A stretch of DNA of 64,000 bases from Scilla litardierei (GCA_030789695.1 CM061142.1:155964714-156028713); one strand, 5' to 3'; shown: positions 10,560 to 22,782, counted from the stretch's first letter. Notes: generated by a model from the sequence alone, not told the origin. Made by a program: numbers and translations.

Positions 10560-11103
10560 ATGGGCCCCGAGCGCGCGTCGAAAAACGTGAAAAGTGCAGC
10601 GTGCGTAAAGTAAAGGAAAGAGTATACCACGACACGCCACAAGTGCAAAGCAATGGAAGTGTGCGAAGACAACGCCTCCACGAAGCCCAAATCAGTCCCT
10701 GGAAGCTCCCTGGGCTCCCCTAAGCTCCCAAAAACAACCTGCGCATGAAATGGAGATATCAGCGGGTAATATTCAAAACAAATGGAGCATTAGGGGTATA
10801 ATAGATAGATATAGAAATTAATTTGGGTTTGGGGTTCGTTTAACGCATGGATCCTCGAAAAATACACAAAAAGAGGAGAATTAGGCTAAATAGGCGATAC
10901 CGGAGGTGGCCGGAGACGTGGCCGCCGGTGGCGACTCGGGCGAGGCGCGGCGGGGCTCGGCCGGCGGTGGCTGGCCGAGCGGCGGCGCGAGGGTCGACGG
11001 TCGGGCGAGTGGGGGCGCGAGCGAGGGGAACGGGCGAGGGAGCTGAGGGGTCACGGGCGGTTCGTGAATTTTTTGTTTCGAAAAACGTGCCCCCCCTCGG
11101 CCC
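10560..11103 (-). other. Presumed 5' leader of the ATHILA ORF, unit 1
   Basis: Between the internal TATA box and ATG 10559. It is GC-rich at 10900-11090 (C-rich on the minus strand) then AT-rich, which resembles a plant 5' untranslated region. Open frames here lack ATG or begin upstream of the TATA box and are not called. Confidence 0.5.
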
Positions 11104-11111
11104 TTTATATA
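11104..11111 (-). promoter_or_regulatory. Internal TATA box of A unit 1
   Basis: Minus strand TATATAAA in GCTATATAAAGGGCC, directly downstream of the internal palindrome array and about 545 bases before the ATHILA ORF start. A better TATA match than the one in the LTR. Confidence 0.65.
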
Positions 11112-11124
11112 GCAAAAAGTTACG

Positions 11125-11462
11125 ACTCGGCCGAGTGACTAGGTCACTCGGTCGAGGGAACTCAACGGAAAATGTTTGGGAAATTTTCCCCCGCTAATGA
11201 CTCGGCCGATTGGCCTTGCCAACCTCGGCTGAGTGGAGTAAGTCCATTCGGCCGAGTGGCTCAAGCTACTCGGCAAGACTCGCCCTAGGAGTGTATCAGT
11301 TCTACTCGGCCGAGTGAATTTCTATACTCGGCCGCGTGGCAATTGTACTGAAATCGGAAAAATAAACAAAGAGTTGGGTACAGCAGACTTCCCTCGTTCG
11401 TGAGCGGCTCGGCCGGACGAACTTGTGTACTCGGCCGAGTGACTAGTATACTCGGCCGAGTG
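11125..11462 (-). repeat. Internal CTCGGCCGAG palindrome array, unit 1
   Basis: About eleven full or degenerate copies of ACTCGGCCGAGTGA between pol and the ATHILA ORF. The motif, its spacing and its place just upstream of a TATA box match U3 of the same element. Confidence 0.85.
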
Positions 11463-11727
11463 AGCCTTGTGTTCTGCAGTTTGTCTTCGTTTTGGCTCTA
11501 AACTCCGTCTTTCTTCCTCCAGTCGATTTCATCTTCCTTCTAAGCATCGAGCGCCTTCCTGGGGCGCTCCTTATCACCTCGTTCATCCTCCTCATGATGG
11601 ATTTACCTATCTCCTCTCCTGTCAAGAAAAATAGGACCAGTTATCTCAAAATTTTTGGGCGAACGACTCAAAACACTAAAAATTTCTAAAACAAAAATAA
11701 AGAAAAAGTAAAAATAAAGCAATAACC

Positions 11728-11745
11728 GTCGGGTTGCCTCCTGAC
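11728..11745 (-). promoter_or_regulatory. Hairpin after the pol stop codon, unit 1
   Basis: Minus strand GTCAGG-AGGCAA-CCCGAC, 41 bases beyond the pol stop. The equivalent in B is CATGGG-AGACAA-CCCATG with a different but fully paired stem. Confidence 0.55.
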
Positions 11746-11786
11746 AATCGCTCGTTTAAGGTCGTGAGCTCGACCCCCTATGATTT

Positions 11787-14700
11787 TCAATTAATGCGGG
11801 ATGTTTGGTGCATATGAGATGCACCCATCAAACTTTCCGGGGAGAACGCTTGGATTCGGAAGTTGCGGCGGCGTGTTCTCCCTCGGTGGTCTCCCGTCTC
11901 GAATAGTGTTGGGGGAGGCTCCCCCAAGCTAGCGTTTGCTCCGGTCAACGGCTTCACCGGTGACGCCGATTTCCGTATCGGCGGAGCTTTCTTCGGAGAC
12001 TTCAATTTCGAGAGCTTGCAGAGCTCTCGAATCCTTGCGACATCAGTGTCGCCTTCATCATTTTCAGCGGAGAGGCCGGGGGAATCAATTTTCTTCTCAT
12101 CTTGGCCTAAATCCGGGCCTTCCTCGAAATCCTCATCGAATAGAGCGCCGATTGAGTGAGGGATTGCCTCTTCAATTACCTCATCAATGAGGTCCGAAAG
12201 ATCATCCGGCCGTCCCATAAGCAAATATATTCTATTGGTTTCGCCCGTCGGGACTCCCTCGGAATAGTGTTTGAGCCTCTGACCATTTACTTTGAATGTG
12301 GAACCGTCCTTGCTTTCCAACTCGAAAGCTCCTCCCGGTTGTATGTGCTTGATGGTGAAAGGTCCGGACCAACGTGACCTCAACTTACCGGGAAATAGTC
12401 GGAGCCGTGAATTATAGAGCAAGACCTTGTCTCCCACCTTGAAGTCTGTGACGGTTATGCGGGCATCGTGGAGAATCTTGGTCCTTTCTTTGTAAATTCT
12501 CGAGCTCTCGTAGGCGTCTCTTCTTATCTCATCAAGCTCGTTGATGTCTAAGAGTCGCCTTACCGCCGCACTCTTGTAATCATAATTAAAGGTCTTAATG
12601 GCCCAATATGCGCGGTGTTCCAATTCTACCGGCAAGTGGCAAGCTTTCCCATAAACAAGTCGGAACGGTGTGGTGCCGATGGGAGTGCGAAAGGCCGTGC
12701 GATATGCCCATAGAGCATCGTTTAGCTTCATTGACCAATCCTTTCTAGATCGATCCACAGTCTTCTCAAGAATTTGCTTGATCTCTCTATTTGAGACTTC
12801 CACTTGGCCGCTTGTCTGGGGGTGATATGCCATGCCAACTCTATGGTTTACCCCGTACTTCTTTAGCATGGCTTCAAACTTGTTTTCTATGAAATGGCTC
12901 CCCCCGTCGCTTATCAAGGTGCGAGGCACTCCGAAACGCGGGAAGATATTCTGCTTGAAGAACTTAGAGACAACCCTTGCATCATTAGTAGGGGTGGCGA
13001 TTGCTTCCACCCATTTGGAGACATAGTCAACGGCCAATAGGATGTATTTGTTACCATTACTCGACGGAAATGGTCCCATGAAGTCTACTCCCCAACAATC
13101 AAAAAGCTCAATTTCTTGGATGGACCTCATTGGCATCTCATTGCGTTTGGAGATATTCCCGGTCCGTTGGCATCTATCGCACCCCTTTACGAAAGCGTGG
13201 GTGTCTCTAAACATTGTTGGCCAGAAGAATCCGCTCTGCAAGATCTTAGCGGTTGTTTTAGAGGCGGCATGATGTCCTCCGCATGGTAGACCGTGGCAAT
13301 GCAGAATGATAGACGTTGCCTCCTCTTTAGAAACACACCTACGAATGACACTATCTTTGCATATCTTGAAAAGGTATGGATCTTCCCAAAAATAGCTACG
13401 GACCTCATGCAGAAATCTCCTCTTTTGATGCGTGGGCATCCCATGCGGTTTGATTCCACAAGCCAAGTAGTTGACGAAGTCCGCGTACCAAGGAACTGCA
13501 CCGGTCCTTATGGCATATAGCCTCTCATCCACGAATGTGTCGTCGATAGGCAAACTCTCATCCTCCTTATCGCGAATGAGCCTAGACAAATGATCCGCCA
13601 CGACATTGTCCGTACCTTTCTTGTCTCTGATCTCCAAATCAAATTCTTGCAACAAGAGTATCCACCTAATCAACCGAGGTTTGGCTTCCTTCTTGTTCAA
13701 AAGATACTTCAACGCCGCATGGTCGGTGTGGACAATCACCTTGGAACCTAGGAGGTAGGAGCGAAACTTCTCGATGGAATAGACGACCGCTAGAAGCTCT
13801 TTTTCGGTAGTTGTGTAGTTTTTCTGCGCGTCATCCAATGTCTTGCTCGCGTAGTATATCGCATGAAGCTTCCTATCTTTTCTTTGTCCCAATACCGCTC
13901 CAATGGCTTGGTCACTAGCATCACACATTAGCTCAAAGGGAAGGCTCCAATCCGGTGGTTGTATGATGTGCACGGAAACTAGTGCTTCCTTCAAGGTGTT
14001 GAAGGCTTGTAAGCATTCCCCTGAAAAAATAAAAGGAGTATCTTTAGCGAGCAAGGAAGTAAGTGGCCGGGCAATTGAGGCGAAATCCTTGATGAAGCGG
14101 CGGTAAAACCCCGCATGACCAAGGAAGCCTCTAATGCCCTTGACATTAATAGGAGGAGGAAGTTTTTCGATTACCTCAATCTTTGCTTTATCTACCTCAA
14201 TTCCTCTCGAGGAAACAAGATGCCCGAGAACTATACCTTCTGTGACCATGAAGTGACACTTCTCCCAATTCAGAGTGAGATTGTTTTGTTGGTACCTTTT
14301 AAGGACTTTAGTGAGATTGGCCAAACAAGAGTCAAACTCACTTCCATAAACCGAAAAATCATCCATGAAAACTTCCATAATATTTTCAATGTAATCGGAA
14401 AATATGGATGTCATACACCTCTGAAAAGTGGCGGGGGCATTACAAAGACCAAACGGCATCCTACGGTAGGCATAGGTGCCGTAGGGACAAGTAAAAGTGG
14501 TCTTTTCTTGGTCGTCTTCGTGCAAAGGGATTTGGAAGAATCCCGAATACCCATCTAGATAGCAAAAGTATTTATGCTTTGCTAGGCGTTCAAGCATTTG
14601 ATCAATGAAGGGCAATGGGTAATGGTCCTTTCGGGTGGCTTTATTGAGTTTCCTATAGTCAATGCACATTCGCCATCCCGTGACGGTGCGCGTAGATATG

Positions 14701-15668
14701 GGCTCACCTTTTTCATTTTTTATGACTGTCATCCCCCCTTTCTTGGGGACGACGTGAACGGGGCTAACCCACCTACTGTCGGAGATAGGATAAATAATAC
14801 CGGCGTCTAGAAATTTTAGGATTTCCTTTTTAACCACCTCCTTCATGTTCGGGTTTAACCGCCTTTGAGGCTCTACGGAGGTGGCGTCGGTATCCTCCAA
14901 ATGGATCCTATGCGTGCAAAGCCTAGGGCTTATCCCTTTTAGATCGGAGATAGTGTAGCCCAGGACATCTTTGTGGCTCCTAAAAACGTCTAGGAGTTTT
15001 TCAAGTTGATCTTGTGTGAGGTGGGAATTGACTATCACCGGGAAAGTTAATTTATTACCCAAAAAGGCATACCTTAGATTCGGAGGTAATTGTTTAAGTT
15101 CTACCTCAAGAGGCGCTGCTCCTTCCACTTCATCAGCTCGCATGAGTTTGGCTTTTTCCTTGTCATCCGGGTTTAGCTCATGTTCAGGTGGTGCGCTCTC
15201 TTGTGACGAGTCAGACTCACTACTTAGTGAGGACGAGGCATCGAAATGGGCGCTCTCCGATTCTGTGCTAGCATCGCCAAAACCTTCACTATGCTCTGGT
15301 TCGTGCCTGGAATCAAGAAACACATCAGACGATTCATAAAAGCAAGAGTGAGCGTCATAGAGTGTAACTCCCTGAATGTCGGTTTGCTCGAAGGATTCTT
15401 CGGGAGTATAGTGTTCTTCGACACTTGTTCTACCGTCTTCGAAATATAATTTGTCTTCGATCACATCAACTCTGACATTGCCTCCGATAGTCCCATCCGG
15501 GGAGACTTGGTCCATCACAAAACTAGCAAACAGTTGTTCGTCGGGGTCCTTGATCTCGATAGCAAAAGCTCCGGTAGCATGGACCTCGTCGACAAGCTCC
15601 TTAAGGAGGCCTGCGAAGGAGTCATAGTCTTCCTGACTGAGTTCTATTGTTGACATTGCATCCTCCAT
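11787..15668 (-). CDS. pol: Gag-less Athila pol (RT, RNase H, integrase), unit 1
   Basis: 1293 codons, uninterrupted. The open frame reaches 15692, but that first codon is TTG; the first ATG is 15668 in a good initiation context (AGAATGG). Residues 1-190 are an acidic, Ser-rich region with no gag, zinc knuckle or protease motif. RT occupies about 260-470 with FMDD at 434-437, RNase H about 575-695 ([19 protein letters not shown]), integrase about 785-1060 with a zinc-binding motif ([11 protein letters not shown] ... CDRC) and the catalytic triad D862, D921, E957 with 35 residues between the last two. The C-terminal 200 residues are charged. The gene follows the primer site by 148 bases, where gag would normally stand. 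It should act in reverse transcription and integration, but needs a capsid and protease from elsewhere. Confidence 0.92.
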   Translation of the reverse strand: MEDAMSTIELSQEDYDSFAGLLKELVDEVHATGAFAIEIKDPDEQLFASFVMDQVSPDGTIGGNVRVDVIEDKLYFEDGRTSVEEHYTPEESFEQTDIQGVTLYDAHSCFYESSDVFLDSRHEPEHSEGFGDASTESESAHFDASSSLSSESDSSQESAPPEHELNPDDKEKAKLMRADEVEGAAPLEVELKQLPPNLRYAFLGNKLTFPVIVNSHLTQDQLEKLLDVFRSHKDVLGYTISDLKGISPRLCTHRIHLEDTDATSVEPQRRLNPNMKEVVKKEILKFLDAGIIYPISDSRWVSPVHVVPKKGGMTVIKNEKGEPISTRTVTGWRMCIDYRKLNKATRKDHYPLPFIDQMLERLAKHKYFCYLDGYSGFFQIPLHEDDQEKTTFTCPYGTYAYRRMPFGLCNAPATFQRCMTSIFSDYIENIMEVFMDDFSVYGSEFDSCLANLTKVLKRYQQNNLTLNWEKCHFMVTEGIVLGHLVSSRGIEVDKAKIEVIEKLPPPINVKGIRGFLGHAGFYRRFIKDFASIARPLTSLLAKDTPFIFSGECLQAFNTLKEALVSVHIIQPPDWSLPFELMCDASDQAIGAVLGQRKDRKLHAIYYASKTLDDAQKNYTTTEKELLAVVYSIEKFRSYLLGSKVIVHTDHAALKYLLNKKEAKPRLIRWILLLQEFDLEIRDKKGTDNVVADHLSRLIRDKEDESLPIDDTFVDERLYAIRTGAVPWYADFVNYLACGIKPHGMPTHQKRRFLHEVRSYFWEDPYLFKICKDSVIRRCVSKEEATSIILHCHGLPCGGHHAASKTTAKILQSGFFWPTMFRDTHAFVKGCDRCQRTGNISKRNEMPMRSIQEIELFDCWGVDFMGPFPSSNGNKYILLAVDYVSKWVEAIATPTNDARVVSKFFKQNIFPRFGVPRTLISDGGSHFIENKFEAMLKKYGVNHRVGMAYHPQTSGQVEVSNREIKQILEKTVDRSRKDWSMKLNDALWAYRTAFRTPIGTTPFRLVYGKACHLPVELEHRAYWAIKTFNYDYKSAAVRRLLDINELDEIRRDAYESSRIYKERTKILHDARITVTDFKVGDKVLLYNSRLRLFPGKLRSRWSGPFTIKHIQPGGAFELESKDGSTFKVNGQRLKHYSEGVPTGETNRIYLLMGRPDDLSDLIDEVIEEAIPHSIGALFDEDFEEGPDLGQDEKKIDSPGLSAENDEGDTDVARIRELCKLSKLKSPKKAPPIRKSASPVKPLTGANASLGEPPPTLFETGDHRGRTRRRNFRIQAFSPESLMGASHMHQTSRIN

Positions 15669-15839
15669 TCTCCCTGTTAAGATCTTATGCAAAACACGGG
15701 GAGAATATGCAAATAGGGATGCGAACAGGGTTAGAACAAGATATAGAAGAAAGTAACGGAAGAAGGAAAGAAGAAATAACCGGGTGGTCGATGCCGAACA
15801 CCGTCAAAACGACGCTCCCCGGCAACGGCGCCAAAAACT
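15669..15839 (-). promoter_or_regulatory. PBS and short leader of unit 1
   Basis: The plus strand at 15817-15833 is the exact 3' end of plant tRNA-Asp (CCCCGGCAACGGCG plus CCA), so the minus strand carries a tRNA-Asp primer site, 6 bases from the LTR. Only 148 bases separate it from the pol ATG, so there is no room for gag. Confidence 0.9.
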
Positions 15840-16159
15840 TGATCGCTCTGGAATGTAACCCAAAGAACGGTTGTAGTTTTACCGCAAGCGCATGGTATAG
15901 CGGTGAGCGGGTTATCGAACACAGGGAGGACGAATGACCGTGCTTGTTCTAATCAACCTGGCTATTTAAGAAGAGAGAAATTTTCCTTTGGCGATCCTGT
16001 CACAATCGTCAGACAAAGTACGGAAATATCAAATCAAATAAAGAACGTCTAGGGAATGGGGAATTCCCGCTACTCACCGTATCTCGTCAATGTGGTTCAT
16101 CGGTATCAAAATTGCTAGAATAAGATTTTGGATGAACTAGTTGCAACTGAATGTAGAAC

Positions 16160-16497
16160 CAAGCTCACGCTCTCGCGCTGTTGCCGGTCTATAGCTATCC
16201 TAGGTTCGGGTCCAATCTCTTGCAAACCCTAGCCTAGGGAAGCTAGCATTAGGATCAACATCATCGTTCAATCGCGCACCGAGCCCAATCTCTTGCAAAC
16301 TCGGCCCACGACCTAGGTTGGAATAGTTACTACCCGTCCAATCTCTTGCAAACGGGTATCGGCACGGAATTGCAACCGGGAACCCTAGTATCGGTCCAAT
16401 CTCTTGCAAACCGATACTTCGGAAATTCGATTCCAACCCAATTCGGATTTCTATGGTCTCCTATCGAATTGGGATCCAATCTCTTGCAAATCCCAAT
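16160..16497 (-). promoter_or_regulatory. GNRA hairpin array in LTR2 leader
   Basis: Same six hairpins as LTR1 at 5106-5443. Substitutions relative to LTR1 fall outside the paired positions of the four perfect stems. Confidence 0.75.
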
Positions 16498-16887
16498 CAG
16501 TATGAACTCCTAGCTATCCGTAGTAAATCGCTCCCAAACTAATCCCGAATAACAATTCTAGCAAAATTTCTACCAATTCATCACAAATATGAAATTGGGC
16601 TTGTAGGGTTCATCCCCACGCCCCAAGACGTGGAGACTACTCACAATTCATAGCGCAAACACAAAAATAATCAATGAAATAAACAAGAGAATTCATCACA
16701 ATATTGAGATAAGCAATAAAAATAGAATTTTTAGAGAAGAGAGAGACAAACCAATTGAGTTCTTCAAATAATCCAACAAAAATCAACTTTTGTCTCCTCT
16801 CCAATCACAAGAATAAAGCTAAAAGTTAATCTAAAAAGCTGCAAAAAATCTAAGAGAAAAACTCTCAAAACTAGGGTAAAAACAGGG

Positions 16888-16895
16888 GTTAAATA
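16888..16895 (-). promoter_or_regulatory. TATA-like box of LTR2
   Basis: TATTTAAC on the minus strand, as in LTR1. Confidence 0.55.
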
Positions 16896-16978
16896 CCCCC
16901 CAAAATCGTCCAAAAACTGTGACCAAAATACCCCTGCGCAGCCTGAAATCCGCAATTTTCGCTACAGGCAGCGCGTCG

Positions 16979-17362
16979 CACTCGGTCGAGTGACAAAAGT
17001 CGCTCGGCCGAGTGAGAAACCCTGTAAATTTCCAGTAAGTCTTGATCTTCAGGGGTCTTCACTTCGGGGGCGGCTCGGCCGAGTGAGTTGTCGTCACTCG
17101 GCCGATGGCTTCTTGGTACTCGGGCGGTCGGGATTATCCACTCGGCCGAGTGGGTCTTCTGAAGCTCAGGCAGCCGAAAAACAGTAAGTTGGCGATTTTT
17201 GAATGGCTTCGTCTGGGCGCCACTCGGGCGGACGGGATCTCGTCACTCGGCCGATGTGCTCTCCGTCGCTCGGCCGAGTGCACGTATGAAACGTATCCGA
17301 TCTGGTCGGCCGAGCGGTGTCTCGCTGGTCGGCCGAGTGACTCCTCCACTCGGCCGAGTGGG
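16979..17362 (-). repeat. CTCGGCCGAG palindrome array in U3 of LTR2
   Basis: As in LTR1, with scattered base changes (for example CTCGGTCGAG at the first site). Confidence 0.85.
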
Positions 17363-17655
17363 ACACCAAAAATGCCCAAACAGCTTGTTTTGGCCTCCTC
17401 GTCGCTCCTGCGACGTCCTTTCTTCTTCCGCTCCTCTCCAACAGCAAAATACCCCTTGGGGAGGTCGTCGGTGACCCTCTGGAGTAAGCGCATCTCGAGA
17501 TCACTCCAAATCGCTCCAAATCACCTGAAATGCGACAAAAACAACAAATCGTGAAAAGCATCGCAATATCGTCGATATATCGTGAAAAACATGATTTGGG
17601 CGATCTAAATGGCATGCAAACATGCGGGAAAAAAGTGTAAAATAAGGAGTGGTCA

Positions 17656-17669
17656 AAATCCCCCAAGCT
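17656..17669 (-). promoter_or_regulatory. Polypurine tract of unit 2
   Basis: Same sequence as at 6601-6614, beside LTR2. Confidence 0.85.
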
Positions 17670-19549
17670 TACCTCTTACTCGTCCTCGAGGAAGATAAGT
17701 AAAAGGCGAACCCGGTGGATTCGGAAAACGAAAACGGCGAAAGATGCAAAATGAAAAGAGGAGAAGAATGAAAAACGAAATAAAAACAAAGAAGAAAGAA
17801 AGAAGAGAAGAGGTAAGCTGCTAGATCATTTTCTCAGGACGTGGGTTCCGCTTACTCATATAGCATGCACTGAATGAAAAATACATGTCAAAGAGTTTTA
17901 TTTTGATATCATAGTATAATAGTGCAAATAGAAATAGAAAACCCACGAACAACGATATAATCATGAAAAACGGAATAATTTTAGAATTAACATCGTCTGA
18001 ATCATTTAAAGCGGTATACACATCGCAGATCACACACTTTTCAATTGAATGCTTCCTATGAGGAGTATAAGAGTATCACACAATAGAATAGAGAGAATAG
18101 AAAAGTGTGGATTTCATGATATGAATGCTAGGCTTAGATTTCTGGATTTCGTAAAGCTAGAAATAATCACACCGAGTATAGAATATTACTTAGCCTAGGT
18201 TGTCGTGCAACGTCTAGTAGTCACTCTCTCACACATCAATGGATTCCCTCCCCCAAGCTTATCTATGAGCATGGTGGCAAAAAAAATATTCACATCCCTA
18301 TTTTTATAAAGCTCCAAAAGTAATAAAAATGAACACGAAAAGAGAGAAGAAAGAAAGAAAGTGAGATGGGATCTTTTATTGAGGATTTTTCCTCTTTTCT
18401 TTTTCTTTTCCCTTTTTTTCTTTTGTTTTTTTTATTTTTTTTATTTTTTTTTATATAGCATATATACACAACGATCCCAACTCAAAGAGAGATAACGATA
18501 TACAAGAATATTTTCTCTTTTTTCTGAATTCGGGAAAAGAAATGCCATATAATAGAATCGCTAAGGGGAGATTCACCAATGATTTTAAAAGTAGAGAAAT
18601 GATGTTCAAGATTTGTGGAGAAAGAAATAAATATATCTCTCGGTTCACTCTATAAGACATGCACGACAACTTCAGCAGGGTAATCTAATCTACTCAGTTT
18701 CGATCACAAAAAAGCTAACTAATCCAGATTTATCATAGCTAACATCATTCAATCATCCTGAAGTGAAATGTACAATTCATGCATATAGAAGTGATATAGG
18801 AAAAGAAATCGGTACTCCAGATATAAGCATTCAATGCGTGAATCTTGGTGTGTTTTCTGTGATAGCATTCATATGAATATTCAGACTCAGCTAATAATAA
18901 AATTTCATCCATTTTCATGTGAAAGAAAGTGTGGGTTACTATCTCTAGATGCAAGGCAAGTCATAGCATATGATATCAGAAATAAAGTCTAAGACATGAC
19001 AAATATAGCATGCATATAGAGTAAGCTAACTCCACGTCATCATCATCATAGAAAAGTCATCTCTAGCATGAGATGAAAAGAAAAAAAAGGAAATAAAGAT
19101 AAAGGGAAAATAAAACTATTTACAATGCGGCACACAGAAAAATAAGAAAAACGTGATGCATGGTAAAATAAAAAGAAAAATGATGAAAATAAGTGCAAAA
19201 GCGGAAAATGGTGTTAAAAACTAAAAATAAAGGTGGCAAATCGAAAAAGAACGTGAGAACTCACTCCCCCAAGCTAAATGGCACAGTGTCCTCAATGTGC
19301 AAAGTGTGGCACAACGAGAGACAAGTAATGGGAGGGGCAAGTGAGGATGCATGCAGAAATAGGAGTGATACAGATATAAAGATGTGACACCAAAAACTCT
19401 CCCTCTCTCCCAAAAAAAGATATATGAAGATATATATAGAAAATGCATACCAGAGAAACAGTGAGGGGAGGGGGGTGGACAAAAGTGCATCAGGACCCAG
19501 CAGAGACGGGCAGCACAACGGCAAAAAGAAGCGATGGCATCAAGAGTGC
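17670..19549 (-). other. 3' untranslated region of A unit 2
   Basis: No gene. Same content as 6615-8494, including the two extra polypurine-like motifs (about 18247-18260 and 19265-19276). Confidence 0.75.
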
Positions 19550-20753
19550 CTAAGAAGGTGGTGCTGCGCCGTCTCCGTCCTGAGGCGGAAGTGGTGGTGG
19601 GAATGGGGCAGGCTGCTGAGTGGGTGTGGGTGTGGAAGTGGTAGCAGGCTGAGTGTGTGTGGAAGTGGCAGTGGGAACCTGCTGGGTGGGCGGGGGTACA
19701 CGTGGGAGACGCTCCAGGACCTGGGTAAGACAGTAGTGAATGTGCGGGAGCAGGTCAAAGCGGCCAGCCATCGCAGTGACGGTGGCGGACAGGGTCCGAA
19801 GGTCGCCTCTGAGGCCACTCACCGCCCCCTCGAGATCACGAATGCTCTGAAGTACAGTGTCAGGGGGAGGTGGTGCAGAGGGACGCACCGGTCGGGGCTG
19901 TGCAGGTCGGGGCTGGCGTACTCTGGTGGCGTAGGTGACGGGCTCAGCAGGCAAGGGAACAAAAGGGGCTGCGCTCGCAAGTGGGGGCCTGGCCTCAGTG
20001 CGAGGCTGGGCAGGACGGTGAGAAGTGGAGGCAGCCGCAGCGAAAGAAGAATACAAAAGTGGCAGCGAGGCGGCCAGAGAGGTCGGTGGCACAGAAGTGT
20101 GGACAGACGCCACGACACTCTCGGAAAATACAGCAGCGGTGGAGACAGAGGCGGAGACTATGGTCTCAACTATGGTCGGCGGGCGCTCGGGTGGGGCAGA
20201 GGAAACGGGCTCGGCAGACAGAGGGCCAGTGGTGGTGGTGACAGGCGTGGAAGCAGTGGAAGTGGGCTCAGCTAAGGTACTCCCGACACCGACAGCGGTG
20301 TGGACAGAGGTGTCGGGGCGGCAGGAATATCAGGGATAGGCTGAGGGGCCACGGGGTCAACAGGGGTAGTAGGCTCGGCAGGTGCAACAGGGTCTGCGGG
20401 GGCAGTGTGGGCCTGCTCGGCCTCCTCGGCCTCGAGCACGTAAGCTGCTGGGATGAGAACATCCATCGCGGGAGCCAGTCCACATGGGCCGGTGCAATCT
20501 GAGTCCGAGCTGGGCTCGGAAGAATCATGTAATCGGCACCGTAAGGGCCGTGCAGCCAGACCCAGTGTCGCTCACCGTGCGGACGAAGCATCTTCATCCG
20601 GGCCATAACATCAATCGACAGAGAAGTAGGGCCCGGTGCTCGTCGCAGGTCGTCAGGGAAGTCCTCACCGGTCATAAGGGCAAGCAAGGTGATCAGGCCG
20701 CCGCAACATATCGGTGAGCGAGCGCCCACCGATACAATGATGCGGTCCAAAAA
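19550..20753 (-). pseudogene. Broken downstream part of the ATHILA-type ORF, unit 2
   Basis: Same stop and same two frameshifts as unit 1 at 8495-9698, so the damage predates the duplication. A few base substitutions distinguish the copies. Confidence 0.7.
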
Positions 20754-21614
20754 CTAAGCCGCGACATCAATCACGACGGCGGGGACCAGCTCATCGCCAT
20801 CCCTAGATAGAGCTCTGGGCCGTGTCATCGTGTAGAGCATGTAGAGCTCTGGCGTGGACATCGTGCCCGGCTTATATCTGGCCAAAAAGGTCGTCGCCAT
20901 AAGGCGTTGAGCTATACGGAGGCATGGATGGACAATGGCCGAGGCCTTGGCCCTACTAGGGTCAAAGGCAGCGTGAAGACCCGTAATCCGGGCCCAGAAG
21001 GCACCGGCGTCGAAGGAAGGTAGGGGGATATGGGTGGGGGCGTAACCTCGATCGGCCTCGGGGACATCGGGCCACGAGAAGAAGGCTCTCATCATACCGA
21101 GAGTGACATGGCACTCCCGGTCCATGAACCGAAACGAGCATCCCTCTTCGGTCCGGGCGATCGAACTAAGTACATCAAGTGTCGGGCGAATAAACGTGTC
21201 TGCCGACACCTGAAAGAAATCTCGCCAGCCCACGTTGTCGTACAACGTGAGCATCCCCTCTAGTACCCCCAGGCGTCCTAGGTCGGCAAGGTGTGAAAAC
21301 CTGGAGGGTACGATCGAGCGCTGGGAAATACGCTCGAAAGTGACGTGGTGTGCGTCGTTCCGGAACGTGATCCCCAGCGGCCCGATAAGTGGAGCCAGAG
21401 GTGGTGGCTGTGGAGCGGCAGGGAGCGGCTGTGCGGGGTGTATAGGCTGTGCGGGCACTGCAGGCTGTGCGGAGTGTGTGGGGCCTGCAGGGTGAACGGG
21501 GTGTGGTGGAGAAGGCGGAGGAGAGCCCTCCAACTCGTGGGAGGGGCCGACATCATCCGACCGCTTCCGCTTGGGGGAAGCTCTCCTCGACCGCGGCCGT
21601 GTCCGGGGCGGCAT
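20754..21614 (-). CDS. ATHILA ORF, unit 2, truncated at the same TAG
   Basis: 286 codons from ATG 21614. It differs from unit 1 by two visible residues (Ala to Ser in PSRFAHL, Val to Ala next to the stop). Domain content and upstream promoter-like array are as in unit 1. Role unknown. Confidence 0.75.
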   Translation of the reverse strand: MPPRTRPRSRRASPKRKRSDDVGPSHELEGSPPPSPPHPVHPAGPTHSAQPAVPAQPIHPAQPLPAAPQPPPLAPLIGPLGITFRNDAHHVTFERISQRSIVPSRFSHLADLGRLGVLEGMLTLYDNVGWRDFFQVSADTFIRPTLDVLSSIARTEEGCSFRFMDRECHVTLGMMRAFFSWPDVPEADRGYAPTHIPLPSFDAGAFWARITGLHAAFDPSRAKASAIVHPCLRIAQRLMATTFLARYKPGTMSTPELYMLYTMTRPRALSRDGDELVPAVVIDVAA

Positions 21615-22158
21615 ATGGGCCCCGAGCGCGCGTCGAAAAACGTGAAAAGTGCGGCGTGCGTAAAGTAAAGGAAAGAGTATACCACGACACGCCACAAGTG
21701 CAAAGCAATGGAAGTGTGCGAAGACAACGCCTCCACGAAGCCCAAATCAGTCCCTGGAAGCTCCCTGGGCTCCCCTAAGCTCCCAAAAACAACCTGCGCA
21801 TGAAATGGAGATATCAGCGGGTAATATTCAAAACAAATGGAGCATTAGGGGTATAATAGATAGATATAGAAATTAATTTGGGTTTGGGGTTCGTTTAACG
21901 CATGGATCCTCGAAAAATACACAAAAAGAGGAGAATTAGGCTAAATAGGCGATACCGGAGGTGGCCGGAGACGTGGCCGCCGGCGGCGACTCGGGCGAGG
22001 CGCGGCGGGGCTCGGCCGGTGGTGGCTGGCCGAGCGGCGGCGCGAGGGTCGACGGTCGGGCGAGTGGGGGCGCGAGCGAGGGGAACGGGCGAGGGAGCTG
22101 AGGGGTCACGGGCGGTTCGTGAATTTTTTGTTTCGAAAAACGTGCCCCCCCTCGGCCC
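21615..22158 (-). other. Presumed 5' leader of the ATHILA ORF, unit 2
   Basis: Copy of 10560-11103. No gene called. Confidence 0.5.
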
Positions 22159-22166
22159 TTTATATA
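22159..22166 (-). promoter_or_regulatory. Internal TATA box of A unit 2
   Basis: TATATAAA on the minus strand, identical to 11104-11111. Confidence 0.65.
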
Positions 22167-22179
22167 GCAAAAAGTTACG

Positions 22180-22517
22180 ACTCGGCCGAGTGACTAGGTC
22201 ACTCGGTCGAGGGAACTCAACGGAAAATGTTTGGGAAATTTTCCCCCGCTAATGACTCGGCCGATTGGCCTTGCCAACCTCGGCTGAGTGGAGTAAGTCC
22301 ATTCGGCCGAGTGGCTCAAGCTACTCGGCAAGACTCGCCCTAGGAGTGTATCAGTTCTACTCGGCCGAGTGAATTTCTATACTCGGCCGCGTGGCAATTG
22401 TACTGAAATCGGAAAAATAAACAAAGAGTTGGGTACAGCAGACTTCCCTCGTTCGTGAGCGGCTCGGCCGGACGAACTTGTGTACTCGGCCGAGTGACTA
22501 GTATACTCGGCCGAGTG
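22180..22517 (-). repeat. Internal CTCGGCCGAG palindrome array, unit 2
   Basis: Copy of the array at 11125-11462; I see no difference between the two. Confidence 0.85.
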
Positions 22518-22782
22518 AGCCTTGTGTTCTGCAGTTTGTCTTCGTTTTGGCTCTAAACTCCGTCTTTCTTCCTCCAGTCGATTTCATCTTCCTTCTAAGC
22601 ATCGAGCGCCTTCCTGGGGCGCTCCTTATCACCTCGTTCATCCTCCTCATGATGGATTTACCTATCTCCTCTCCTGTCAAGAAAAATAGGACCAGTTATC
22701 TCAAAATTTTTGGGCGAACGACTCAAAACACTAAAAATTTCTAAAACAAAAATAAAGAAAAAGTAAAAATAAAGCAATAACC

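Larger units (their letters stand above)
15840..17655 (-). mobile_element. Athila-type LTR2 of array A (shared by both units, 1816 bp)
   Basis: TG...CA ends. It serves as 5' LTR of unit 1 and 3' LTR of unit 2, with a PBS on its left and a polypurine tract on its right. It is nearly the same as LTR3 and clearly different from LTR1. Confidence 0.92.

Noticed and set aside
10840..11115. Minus-strand 91-codon ORF over the internal TATA box
   Set aside because: Its first codon is TTG and it begins upstream of the TATA box; GC-rich leader sequence.
15817..15833. Possible tRNA-Asp gene
   Set aside because: Only the last 17 bases of the tRNA are present; it is the primer-binding site.
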